Below are positions 27,701 through 31,727 of a stretch of DNA of 31,727 nt, piece by piece. Under the pieces are notes generated by a model that worked only from the letters and a program-made list of their open reading frames with translations, had not been told where the DNA came from and did not search any database. Within the stretch, counting starts at the first letter, position 1, and every line of letters starts with the position of its first letter. The translations under genes and the position numbers were made by a program. Source of the stretch: DAOPZC01 sp035353175 (GTDB taxonomy: Bacteria; Verrucomicrobiota; Kiritimatiellia; RFP12; UBA1067); contig DAOPZC010000057.1 of NCBI GenBank assembly GCA_035353175.1, positions 1 to 31,727 on the forward strand, in the 5' to 3' direction.

Positions 27701-29556
27701 AGATGGGGCTGATCAAGCAGGGCACGAACACGCTGAAGGTTGCCGGCCTCAACACGTATCCCGGAAACAACTACGTCAACGGCGGCGAATTCGTGTTCAA
27801 GGGCGATTTCAACCACCGCATCGGACAAATGACGGTCGGTAACGCGACGCTCTATCTGACAAACGATGCGCCGACGTATGTGAACATCCACAGCAATTCC
27901 GCCTACATCGGAAACAACTCCAGCGAGTTCGGGCGCATGGTCATGGCCGGCAACTCAACCTGGTCCGGCTTCCTTTATCCCGTCAATGTGGGCCAGGCGA
28001 CACTCGTCATCGGAAATAGCGGGCGCGGCATCCTGACGATCCAAGACAACGCCTCGGTCACTCAGAGACTTGTCGTCGGCAACAACGGCGGCAGCGCGGG
28101 CGCGGTCTACCAGAACGGCGGCACCCTGCACAACTGGGGCGGCCAGGCAAGCGACCCGCGCATCGGCCAAAACGGGTATGGCTACTATGAGCTGAACAGC
28201 GGCACGATGACCAATAACGGCTACACCCAAGTCGGCGTCGGCCCTGCCGGCGTCGGCATCCTGAGGCAGACCGGCGGCTCGTTCCAGATGGGCAACGTCT
28301 ATAACGGGCAGCTGGGCATCTGCCGCGGCGGCACCGGCGTGGTGTACACCGCGGGCGGCACGTTCGCGTGCTCGACGACGCTGGATGTGGGCGAAAGCTC
28401 CGAAAACAGCGAGATGCGGGGATTTGCCGACTTCACTGTGGCGGGTGCCGCCGACGCGTATGTGTCGGGGAACATCTATATGGCCAACCGCTCGAACATG
28501 TTTGCGACGGTCAACCTCAACGGCGGCGTGCTGACGGCCAACCAGATCACGCGCGCCGTACGCACAAACTCGACCGCCTACGTGAACTTCGATGGCGGCA
28601 CGTTCCGGTCCCGCGTGGCGGGCAATGTCTTCAACACCGGCGCGTATGCGCCTGATGCCGTGAACATCTATGCGGGCGGCGCGACGTTTGACACGACGAA
28701 CTTTGCCTGTACGATCGCCTCGGCGTTGCGTGCGCCGGCCGGCAACGGCGTGGCCAGCATTTCGATCGCCCCGCGCGGCGGTTATATCGGGCCGCCCATG
28801 GTCACGATCTCAGGCGGCGGCGGAAGCGGCGCGACGGCGATCGCGGAGTTCGACGCCGCGAGCGGTTTCGTGAACGGCATCACCGTCACGTGCCCCGGGT
28901 TCGGCTACACCTCGGCCCCCGCCGTGAGCCTCTCCTATGGCGGCACAAACATCCACAATGCCGCGACCGCCACGATCTCGGCAAACGCCAGCGGCGGACT
29001 GACCAAGCTCGGGACCGGGACGCTCACGCTCTCGGCCGCGAACACCTACACGGGGGCCACGACCATCGCGGCGGGCACGCTCAAGCTCGGCACGGCGGCG
29101 GCGCTGATGCCCAACACGCCGATCATTCTGGCCGGCGGCACGCTCGATCTGAACGGGTTTACCGTGACCAATGTGTTCAGCGGAACAGGGCAGATCATCA
29201 ACGGAACGGTTGAGACCCTCTTCTCGCCGGCGGGCCCGGGTGTCATCGGCACCAACACGCTGTCCCTTGCAAACACCACCGTCAAAGGCACCTATGTGGC
29301 GGACGTGACCGCTGCCGGCGCGTGCGACCGGCTGGACGTCCAGGGCGACATCGACCTGTCGAACCTGGACCTTCAGCTTGTTGATCCGGATGCGCTCGAC
29401 CCGCACAAAGTCTATACGATCCTGTCTTGCACGGGCGTGCGGACCGGAAAATTCAAATCCGCCAACCTCCCCGACAGCCACTGGCACCTCGCCTACCGCG
29501 CCGATGGCCGCGTGGATCTGGTCTACGTGACGGGCACCGTGTTGTGGTTGCGCTGA
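15727..29556 (+). CDS. Giant secreted multi-domain PATR protein, 4609 aa
   Basis: Signal peptide (cleavage after AQA, ~residue 35). Modules in order: an N-terminal module (~37-253; EFWPSNYGG, NYDFGD, SMQIHN, DWTFNTSN) also found in PVC-group secreted proteins; Fn3-like repeats 1 and 2 (~257-452; YVYWGPTDGG); a PA14-like domain (~453-635; GTYTFRWSIDDRGWMFMD); Fn3-like 3 (~639-742); Calx-beta (~744-855); DUF2341-like (~858-955); LamG (~962-1195); Fn3-like 4 (~1199-1298); Calx-beta 2 (~1299-1408). From ~1434 to 4458 there are at least 12 PATR units with intervening GPWA-type modules, a duplicated ~320-residue block, about 25-residue Gly-rich repeats (~4053-4265) and a GSGA/GYTSAP segment (~4338-4412). 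The end domain (~4497-4609; LDVQGDIDLSNLDLQLVD) is typical of PVC PATR proteins. There is no beta-barrel; the tail is GTVLWLR. Likely a surface-exposed adhesive or glycan-binding fibre (inference). Monocistronic, with its own promoter candidate and terminator. Confidence 0.85.
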   Translation: MSQRFGRGSSLAIMCRFAVASIAMAIAVNREAQAATGLLNNVPEAAGYTLAYEFPIPLSSGGWFANPVPYSVTNTASIKDGSFDRVAYYMELVKSTGQTQWVYVSMTAFTTNAVRLGVPRNYVIRNGLYDTAAPSNATIRSNVSGITNTDGCNTVNLEFWPSNYGGQNDYGVPGANAGNYDFGDGGASATAGHASMQIHNYGAKQTLFAYNQWGNAGTSNLGIGNQSTGEPDWTFNTSNIGTYSVRTLQILVRTLSVNNLPATNVTASSGWINGQLAVGNSCDVYAYWGSTDQGTNSGLWANSALMGTYSNGTFNLTRQVTGLAGGTTTWYTFLASNDVAMVWAKPSLNFVSATAPAINNADGASVSTGQAILQGDLTAGGTADIYVYWGPTDGGQSANYAHTVKLTDVPQGAFSTTISALSGFPYYYICLASNEAGVAWAPTSASFSLPAALGQVSYSLGLRGSVFQPVTFAQAAVDLRNAAYSVSPTRVFTGTQSGSVLSMAEVPGRNIVLSGPTYTWNEFGGSPGDAFVAALSGRFYPPVTGTYTFRWSIDDRGWMFMDTGDDGVFDSADAVGNYAWDGVGSRTLTAGQGYNVMFFSQESGGGDSLAFWYTPPGGSETYINPSAQPGQWRYASSASPAVSIANTPMSAGSLTANAATLTGDLYGKNWSFDVYAFWGTADGGKVAANWQTNACIGRFQDWDGPVSLAINGLMTNELYYYTFFISNGLTTAWAASAETFATDQVTIEAADAAASETGPDTGCFRVTRPDTSTNAALTVFYTLGGTAANGSDYTALTGSVTIPAGALSAEFFVSPLDDTVWQEGAETVVATLAAGNYLVGAASSAVVTIQDGDAAPSAWSLRMPIQFAGYNKAETLTNFPALVTLDSGLSGFSYDQFLSGANGDLRFTDESMTRELPYEIESWNAGGPSRVWVQVPAFTNNVTIWMLWRRAGVTAPAYALNGATWSERYVNVAHLSESNGTVGNSAMPGNVTTVSGVPVQAVPGMIGTGVLFDGLDDLISFGTACRPFDNFTFSAWVKTEIGHERDAQSTSGTSGTAGQRYAFDVEAGGSTSTSAGLSVGTNGLSVYEHASSYMPALAVYSNGVGSGWNHVTVTYVNRQPRIYRNGALVCTGLTSPRTPVFAPYRFGGQINGYGYFNGVMDEVRISSVPRSANWIWAEYMNAASNDVFATVGPVVSAGYPEIANQPASGVSANAATLNGQLSATGMAATAVAVYWGPQDGGTDASAWANTNWFAAPAAPGAMSKSLTGLASGTAYFYRYAATNAYATAWAPTTETLLTAAVTLQATDAAAAEEPADTGTFTVSRGAVYAAPLTVYYTFSGTAANGVDLSYLGGSVTIPAGSATATIVVSPLFNRNYLSQDTDTVTLTLASGGYMAGGPDSGTVTITNWQPSSSVGVDVPRNFLGVSNEPVTGPETLLKTSAGQMILSSSAGNTFTGDITVDTDGGILRIGGILGAIGGTGVTLSGMTAENTITLKRGGQLYIDDNATYNSLGSVPNRFGTADNRPAVKLEGGTLTLNGANYNTTVPQTFGPLNVGPGYNTVTSARNSGTPELVFNSLNPAPGAHVNFTGSSLGSAANASRIRFENAPAVAGGGGAAGTKTMSIIPGARSGTDWVSYDNTTGVRPLAASEYNTVAGNDLNAAGAGENVRMTAALTAFPPLSADKTVNSLNINVAAQAYWAPTNKLTLTSGQLISGVQNNQMVINYPSTLTAGTGSSDASLDISVFQNYTYIRSLITDNGSGKVTLTKNGGADLTLDGNVDNTYSGGTYVNEGRINTGGAAGRRYLGMGPVRVDAGLLGLGQAGATANASGVDYTAVNGAQISVATVPYTADDTFDIGPGSIIYGSWAAGMGLNALDRGMGVPATVPNITLAPDAIVAHSSQLTAPLSLETNTIRNLGTNADLYYGLVSDQNSPAGAITVGTNTPFKGLCTDRWDRRWSAGTINVAPGSGEIWLQGMVKPGSSPSYLYLGNWLTDGGPVIAPSDVGPLTANVIGNVILDDTFATYGDTSAGKPVTFAVKAGAYLVMNKNNAMGSGTGIADAQIEDGGSLTFWTTAPAGVNGHVTVKAGGRFQASNNGGLTGSGAVTFERDSVLEISTPMGFTGPQAAAIADALPPGQLVRLNADNYGSPVDMLDAYLGDRSPIYEVFGGDRRHANPLVAGTTVMTLNRDAATGAGGMLVNDYASRSFASAANGVLAIGPNGGTIAATSNTTLYVTQRISLGGNALTIGATNVLDRVLLPKLGTVQFNSAFGLNTALPGSRITVIPGATLNNASHTLPDDADVTVDGTLLVGGTEIIGSLAGSGLVNLQSTALTVGCNNTNTVFSGLLTNSLVTALLTKTGAGRLDVTASGHPYTGMFAVNNGILALSGDGAMATPAGTAAFTLSGSGTLLLDNSSVNNPDRLAGISSGITFQGGTFRFVGKDGEAAGEVLGAAVFNSGAATIDVVNGTGAGSSAEVVFDAAVPVNGTVNFTASNGTLGSSGDNPRVFFNGLGTGMLGFATVGGAPAYYDLDTGVRAFSLTEGTEFNGTLDQTGLDTKYTAANLHQPLNAARSVNSLWIDNPGAGNVVNLGSSGANSLTLTSGRLSLTGADDFALTRSGTSAGTLTRDANGTLFLGAEAGRTLTVGVPIANGAGLVEKDGAGTLVLGAANTFSGALTINAGTVRYAAGNGGDLAANAVNILNAGQLDYAGDTDSLGALAIYAGGVTNSAASGILTAGSLTMGGGPRGSSTYVDTGTGTGAFKLGGNVTFNALNDPDTATIAGILNLNGGTRTFTVNNSAAPGAAVDMAITATIGGGIGNGILKSGAGVLKLSGTNTFDGSLLIYDGGGTILLGNTLALGAPTAGRTLFIGNGGTLALDGNTAFPANYTNLFLNGAGDSLVGPVRGALANWSGSSTVSCPVTLLTNPVYIASIQTGDMLTLAGAINGTQDLYVNGDGDTELGGAITTGAKALVKNGTGTLTLSGKGTNTFSGTTTVNAGTLVLAKTNGVTGVNAIANGALVINNGGVLRYAAASTNPDLIGTGAVTLNGGAQLDFNGASDAIGAVTVAASGAITDTTNLLNTAGGGNLTVAALTVNPAPGLLTRMDSGTGTLSLGGNVTFNAAATGWALLSGKLALGGATRTLTVNTGVHTNHDMAIDAVISGSAGTGITKAGGGILRLDGANTFDGALSLAGSVGSVILGHPQALGTPSATRTATVGSGSTLALDGAGIYDPNNRIALNLNGTGNSRHGTVSGALVNLSGSNTVPCAVTLAGNTQIASLQAGGKLTLTGAFSGAYTLTVAGPGETGLAGSSGAIPSATGITVLSNGVLRLENSALTNNANRLGTMPLSLAGGALHFSHDAGAANYSESAGALTIVAGSNTVCASKAATGQTSALTFTSITCAGGTVNFVGEGLGESDQNRIFITGLGDGMIGPWAFINGTNLAMYSSALGVYKGSGAEIGVAALGGTANSVIPNNESASAVINMAGLQDWITLESVWTNRILEVRQEWADTSTVVRVVEGVTNRTLQTSRLMIGAGKASLSIGENDNEGAVMALSPGGTLTLENQNPSAVLAVKSGIANNGGTASGLSKFGLGPVVLTGSNSYSGATLISEGMLEFGGDLSQRLPGAISGAGTLAKSGTNQLHLLGANAGFTGPLYINDGIVRPDQNNAFGTVASGVYIASGATLDLGCDAAVGGTKGESQLYLYREEFTVGGAGVNNAGAIVNNGNLGQLNAINRIYLSADTTFGGKSRWDVRHDSPYIVMNDHTITKTGGNEIAIIAPVYPGAGHMVINQGLIRMESGALMNGSASNTVTVNRGASLELYNLAPFAPTWSLILNDGAFFRGGTYNNSSTNISVWAGPVTLNGTAFMYGYSSSGMVNWTIAGDVSGTGRLVRTGTTSSTLWLTGTNNTYSGGTIVSNGILYAKYPGSLPGYNDGRLTVAANGTLAIHASEGNFGFTAAQVGDLHALSSFTAANAYLSIDTGLASMDLPYNFTNQMGLIKQGTNTLKVAGLNTYPGNNYVNGGEFVFKGDFNHRIGQMTVGNATLYLTNDAPTYVNIHSNSAYIGNNSSEFGRMVMAGNSTWSGFLYPVNVGQATLVIGNSGRGILTIQDNASVTQRLVVGNNGGSAGAVYQNGGTLHNWGGQASDPRIGQNGYGYYELNSGTMTNNGYTQVGVGPAGVGILRQTGGSFQMGNVYNGQLGICRGGTGVVYTAGGTFACSTTLDVGESSENSEMRGFADFTVAGAADAYVSGNIYMANRSNMFATVNLNGGVLTANQITRAVRTNSTAYVNFDGGTFRSRVAGNVFNTGAYAPDAVNIYAGGATFDTTNFACTIASALRAPAGNGVASISIAPRGGYIGPPMVTISGGGGSGATAIAEFDAASGFVNGITVTCPGFGYTSAPAVSLSYGGTNIHNAATATISANASGGLTKLGTGTLTLSAANTYTGATTIAAGTLKLGTAAALMPNTPIILAGGTLDLNGFTVTNVFSGTGQIINGTVETLFSPAGPGVIGTNTLSLANTTVKGTYVADVTAAGACDRLDVQGDIDLSNLDLQLVDPDALDPHKVYTILSCTGVRTGKFKSANLPDSHWHLAYRADGRVDLVYVTGTVLWLR
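23681..25670 (+). repeat. Tandem ~1-kb domain duplication inside the giant PATR gene
   Basis: Block A (23681-24627) and block B (24628-25670) share the same order. Each starts with a PATR start (LVEKDGAGTL / LVKNGTGTL), then VRYAAG / VLRYAA, LDYAGDTDSLGA / LDFNGASDAIGA, GGNVTFNA in both, and GGTRTFTVN / GATRTLTVN. Each continues with a second PATR (LKLSGTNTFDG / LRLDGANTFDG), LALGAP / QALGTP, and GALANWSGSSTV / GALVNLSGSNTV. The copies are well diverged, so the event is old. Confidence 0.75.
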
Positions 29557-29611
29557 TGGCGGGCGCTCGCCGCCGGACGTCGTGCGGCTGAACGCTTGAC
29601 TCGCTCTCAAC

Positions 29612-29651
29612 GCCGGGGCCGGTTCGCACTGAACCGGCCCCGGCTTTTTTT
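29612..29651 (+). terminator. Strong intrinsic terminator after the giant PATR gene
   Basis: A perfect 14-bp GC-rich stem (29612-29625 with 29631-29644), loop GCACT and a run of seven T. It begins 55 nt after the stop codon at 29556 and separates the giant gene from the PQQ-propeller gene. Confidence 0.93.
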
Positions 29652-29678
29652 CCAAAGCACAGCCGCCCCGGAAAACGC

Positions 29679-29706
29679 TGGACGTTTGGGCGACAGGCGG
29701 TATACG
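29679..29706 (+). promoter_or_regulatory. Weak promoter candidate for the PQQ-propeller gene
   Basis: TGGACG (29679-29684), a 16-nt spacer and TATACG (29701-29706) lie between the terminator and GTG 29753. Each hexamer matches consensus at about four of six positions. A promoter is expected here because the strong terminator cuts off readthrough. Confidence 0.3.
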
Positions 29707-29752
29707 CTGTCTGTACTGGCTTTGCGTATCGTCTACGGGGAGGAAATGCGTC

Positions 29753-31072
29753 GTGAAAAAAGAGTTCGGGGTCGCGTTGGTTCTGATCGGTGTCCTGTCT
29801 GGATTCGCGCAGGAAGGCAGCCTTCCGGATGTCGCGCCGAAGGCGGGATGGGACACGCTTCCGCCGGTGAAGACGACCGCGCGCGACTGGCCATGGTGGC
29901 GCGGGCCCCATCTCGACAACATTGCGCCGACCGGGCAGAAGCCTCCCGCGGCATGGAGCGACGAAACGAACGTCGTGTGGCGCGCGAAACTTCCGGGCGT
30001 CGGCCACTCGTCGCCCAGCATCGTCGGCGACAGGATCTACATCACGTCCGGAGAAAAAACCAAGGACCACGCGACGGCGTGGCTCTTCTGCCTAGAGCGG
30101 GCGACGGGCAAGACGGTGTGGCAGACCGAACTCTACAAGGGGCCGCCGCCCAGAATGCATCCCGACAACGCGGTGGCCTCCGCCACGCCCGCCTGCGACG
30201 GCGAGCGCGTGATCGTGCCGTACCAGAGCAACACGTCGGTCGTGACGGTGGCGGTCGGGATCGACGGCAAGGTGTTGTGGCGTCAGACGATTGCGCCGTA
30301 CAGTACGATCCAAGGCTATTCGGCGTCGCCGAGTTTTTACAAGTCCGCGGTGATCGTGCCGGTCGAAGGGCCGAAAGGGTGTTATCTGACGGCCCTGCAC
30401 CGGCAATCCGGCGACGTGGTGTGGCGCAAGTCCATCCGTTCCGCCATCGAAAGCTACGCCCCCGCCGTGGTCAGGCACGTGGCGGGGCGCGACCAGCTGC
30501 TGCTGATCGGTGGCACGAGCACGCGCGGGTACGATCCCGAAACCGGGGATCTGCTGTGGGAGTGCGAAGGCCCCGCGCGAACCTGTGTAGCCACGCCGGT
30601 CGTCGACCGCGACACGGTCTATGCGACGGGCGGGTATCCCGGCCGGAAGTTCCTGGCGATCCGCGCCGACGGCAAAGGCGACGTGACCCGGAGCCACCTG
30701 ATCTGGACCGGCGACGCAAAAGCGGGCTATGTGCCCTCGCCGGTTTTGCACGAAGGGCTGCTGTATGCGGTCGCGGACCAAGGGCTGATGCGCTGCTACG
30801 ACGTGAAGGACGGGCGCGTGCTGTGGGAGCACGATTTCAAAACCCCGTTCTACTCCTCGCCGACGCCGGTCGGGAAGGCCATCTACCTCTTCGACCGCAA
30901 GGGCAAGGGCTACATCGTCCCGGCAGGCCGGACGCTTGGAACCATCGCGACCAATGGGCTACCCGCCGGCGTGTTCGCCACGCCGGTGTTTCTGGAGGGG
31001 CGCATGTACCTGCGGACGCTGGGCGATTTCTACTGCTTCGGCGAAGCCGCCTTCTCCGGCCACACGGAATAA
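29753..31072 (+). CDS. Secreted PQQ-like beta-propeller repeat protein, 439 aa
   Basis: Signal peptide MKKEFGVALVLIGVLSGFA|QE, then ARDWPWWRGPHLDNIAP, the typical opening of PVC-group PQQ-like (PQQ_2/BamB-type) propeller proteins. Propeller blades recur with the pattern 'x-W-x ... G-x-V-x-W': TGKTVWQTELY, GKVLWRQTI, SGDVVWRKSI, TGDLLWECEG, DGRVLWEHDF, with strands such as SSPSIVGDRIYITSG and SPVLHEGLLYAVAD. Such proteins may bind PQQ or act as structural or assembly propellers; no specific cofactor residues can be assigned, so no enzyme activity is claimed. The start is GTG 29753, with GGGGAGGA (29737-29744) 8 nt before it. The nearby ATG 29746 is in a different, shadow frame. Convergent with the next gene, 57 nt away. 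Confidence 0.85.
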   Translation: MKKEFGVALVLIGVLSGFAQEGSLPDVAPKAGWDTLPPVKTTARDWPWWRGPHLDNIAPTGQKPPAAWSDETNVVWRAKLPGVGHSSPSIVGDRIYITSGEKTKDHATAWLFCLERATGKTVWQTELYKGPPPRMHPDNAVASATPACDGERVIVPYQSNTSVVTVAVGIDGKVLWRQTIAPYSTIQGYSASPSFYKSAVIVPVEGPKGCYLTALHRQSGDVVWRKSIRSAIESYAPAVVRHVAGRDQLLLIGGTSTRGYDPETGDLLWECEGPARTCVATPVVDRDTVYATGGYPGRKFLAIRADGKGDVTRSHLIWTGDAKAGYVPSPVLHEGLLYAVADQGLMRCYDVKDGRVLWEHDFKTPFYSSPTPVGKAIYLFDRKGKGYIVPAGRTLGTIATNGLPAGVFATPVFLEGRMYLRTLGDFYCFGEAAFSGHTE

Positions 31073-31129
31073 GCGCGGCCGCGGTTCGATTCGAAAACGG
31101 CCCTATCCAAAACCCGGATCCGGCACGCG

Positions 31130-31727
31130 TCACTCGCCGAGCGGGATGACCGCTCTGACGCGGTAGAACTGCGCGGGCGGCGTGGGCCCGATCGGCGAGG
31201 CGGTGTTGAGGTCGCGCGTCATCGTGTCGCCGGCGCCGGGAGCCATCACGCCCAGGGCGCTCTGCGACCAGATGGCGCCGGACCCCAGGCCCGGCGTCTG
31301 CCAGAGATCGTAGTATCGCGTCTGCCGCACCGTCCACGTCAGGCTGTTCGTCGGTCCCGAGCGAGCGAGCCCGGTGAAAGCCAGCAGCGAGGCGTCGTCC
31401 TGCGGATCGGTGTCCGCGCCGTATTCCGCAAGATCGGAGACGCCGTCTCCGTCCGAATCGTGCCCCGCGCCGCTCAGCGCCGACAGGCCACCGGTTCTCA
31501 GGTATTCCCACGGGTCGGGGATGCCGTCTCCGTCGCTGTCCGCCCCCGCGCGCAGGACCGTCGTGCGGACGCCGTCGAGGCGGATCCAGCCGAGGTTCGC
31601 ACCCCACACATGGCCGCTCAGTTCACCGGTGGCGAGGTCCACCCGCGGAGCGCCCGTGTCTTCGAAAACCAGCCAGCCCGCGTTCGCGCTCCACGCGAGC
31701 CCGCGCAGCCGGCCCGCGCCGTCGTGG
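31130..31727 (-). CDS. Partial secreted TSP3-repeat protein with AWSANAGW repeats (5' end outside window)
   Basis: The frame is open to the right edge, so only the C-terminal ~198 residues are seen. It starts with paired motifs of the 'L-x-G-AWSANAGWLVFED ... TGELSGHVWGANLGWIRL' type, a repeat seen in secreted proteins of this lineage and others. Two thrombospondin-type-3-like calcium motifs follow (DSDGDGIPDPWEY and DSDGDGVSDLAEY). The end domain contains a RYYDLWQT element and finishes with QFYRVRAVIPLGE, a common C-terminal pattern in Verrucomicrobiota secreted proteins (recalled, not searched). The catalytic part, if any, lies outside the window. This tail differs from the GT-xxx-R tail of the other exported proteins here. 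Confidence 0.75.
   Translation of the reverse strand, partial: HDGAGRLRGLAWSANAGWLVFEDTGAPRVDLATGELSGHVWGANLGWIRLDGVRTTVLRAGADSDGDGIPDPWEYLRTGGLSALSGAGHDSDGDGVSDLAEYGADTDPQDDASLLAFTGLARSGPTNSLTWTVRQTRYYDLWQTPGLGSGAIWSQSALGVMAPGAGDTMTRDLNTASPIGPTPPAQFYRVRAVIPLGE

Noticed and set aside
20000..29300. CRISPR or minisatellite array in the giant gene
   Set aside because: The repetition is at protein level with strong DNA divergence and no constant repeat/spacer pattern.
29596..31149. 517-codon + frame overlapping the propeller gene
   Set aside because: Arg-rich translation in another frame; it runs through the terminator. The propeller motifs are in the GTG 29753 frame.
1..31727. tRNA, rRNA or transposase genes
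   Set aside because: None seen by reading; no cloverleaf-like CCA ends or transposase motifs such as DDE were noticed in supported frames.

Overview
The window is a GC-rich bacterial contig. It most resembles a Verrucomicrobiota-type genome, probably of the Kiritimatiellota lineage (inference). The reasons are two very large secreted proteins built from autotransporter-associated beta-strand (PATR) repeats, secreted LamG/NPCBM-type proteins, a hydrazine-synthase-alpha-like (HzsA-related) protein with CxxCH haem motifs, a PQQ-type beta-propeller with the DWPWWRGP motif, and a C-terminal TSP3/'AWSxNAGW' protein at the right edge. Nearly every gene product carries an export signal, so this is an envelope and secretome region. 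I see no tRNA, rRNA, CRISPR array or complete mobile element.

Layout: 1-466 is a leader with a hairpin, a palindrome and a weak promoter candidate. 467-4840 (+) encodes a 1457-aa PATR protein. 4841-5128 is a convergent intergenic region with a nested inverted repeat and a possible coding remnant. A minus-strand block then runs leftward from 15464 to 5129: a His-rich secreted protein of unknown function (14301-15464), a LamG + NPCBM-like protein (12791-14173), a serine beta-lactamase-family hydrolase (11561-12667), a short remnant resembling a SUMF1/formylglycine-generating-enzyme C-terminus (11298-11522), a 1666-aa esterase/discoidin/HzsA-like fusion (6176-11176), and directly coupled to it an SMP-30/gluconolactonase-family protein (5129-6169). 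15465-15726 is a divergent promoter region. 15727-29556 (+) is one 4609-aa modular PATR protein that ends at a strong intrinsic terminator (29612-29651). 29753-31072 (+) is a secreted PQQ-like propeller. 31130-31727 (-) is the 3' part of a secreted TSP3-repeat protein.

How the parts may work together: the PATR proteins and the LamG/NPCBM protein look like surface or secreted glycan-binding or adhesive structures. The esterase fusion, lactonase and beta-lactamase-fold hydrolase look like periplasmic or secreted small-substrate or polysaccharide-processing enzymes. This functional link is inferred from families and proximity only.

The most interesting pattern is at the protein ends. Three otherwise different exported proteins (1457 aa, 4609 aa and 460 aa) stop with the same kind of tail, G-T-[VA]-[IL]-x-[LV]-R-COOH. 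None has a recognisable autotransporter barrel, LPxTG or PEP-CTERM signal. This is a candidate undescribed C-terminal sorting or anchoring tag. Other notable points are the unusual esterase-dihaem fusion, domain-sized tandem duplications within and between the PATR proteins, and a 9-bp ATTCG-type repeat in inverted arrangement upstream of the fusion gene.
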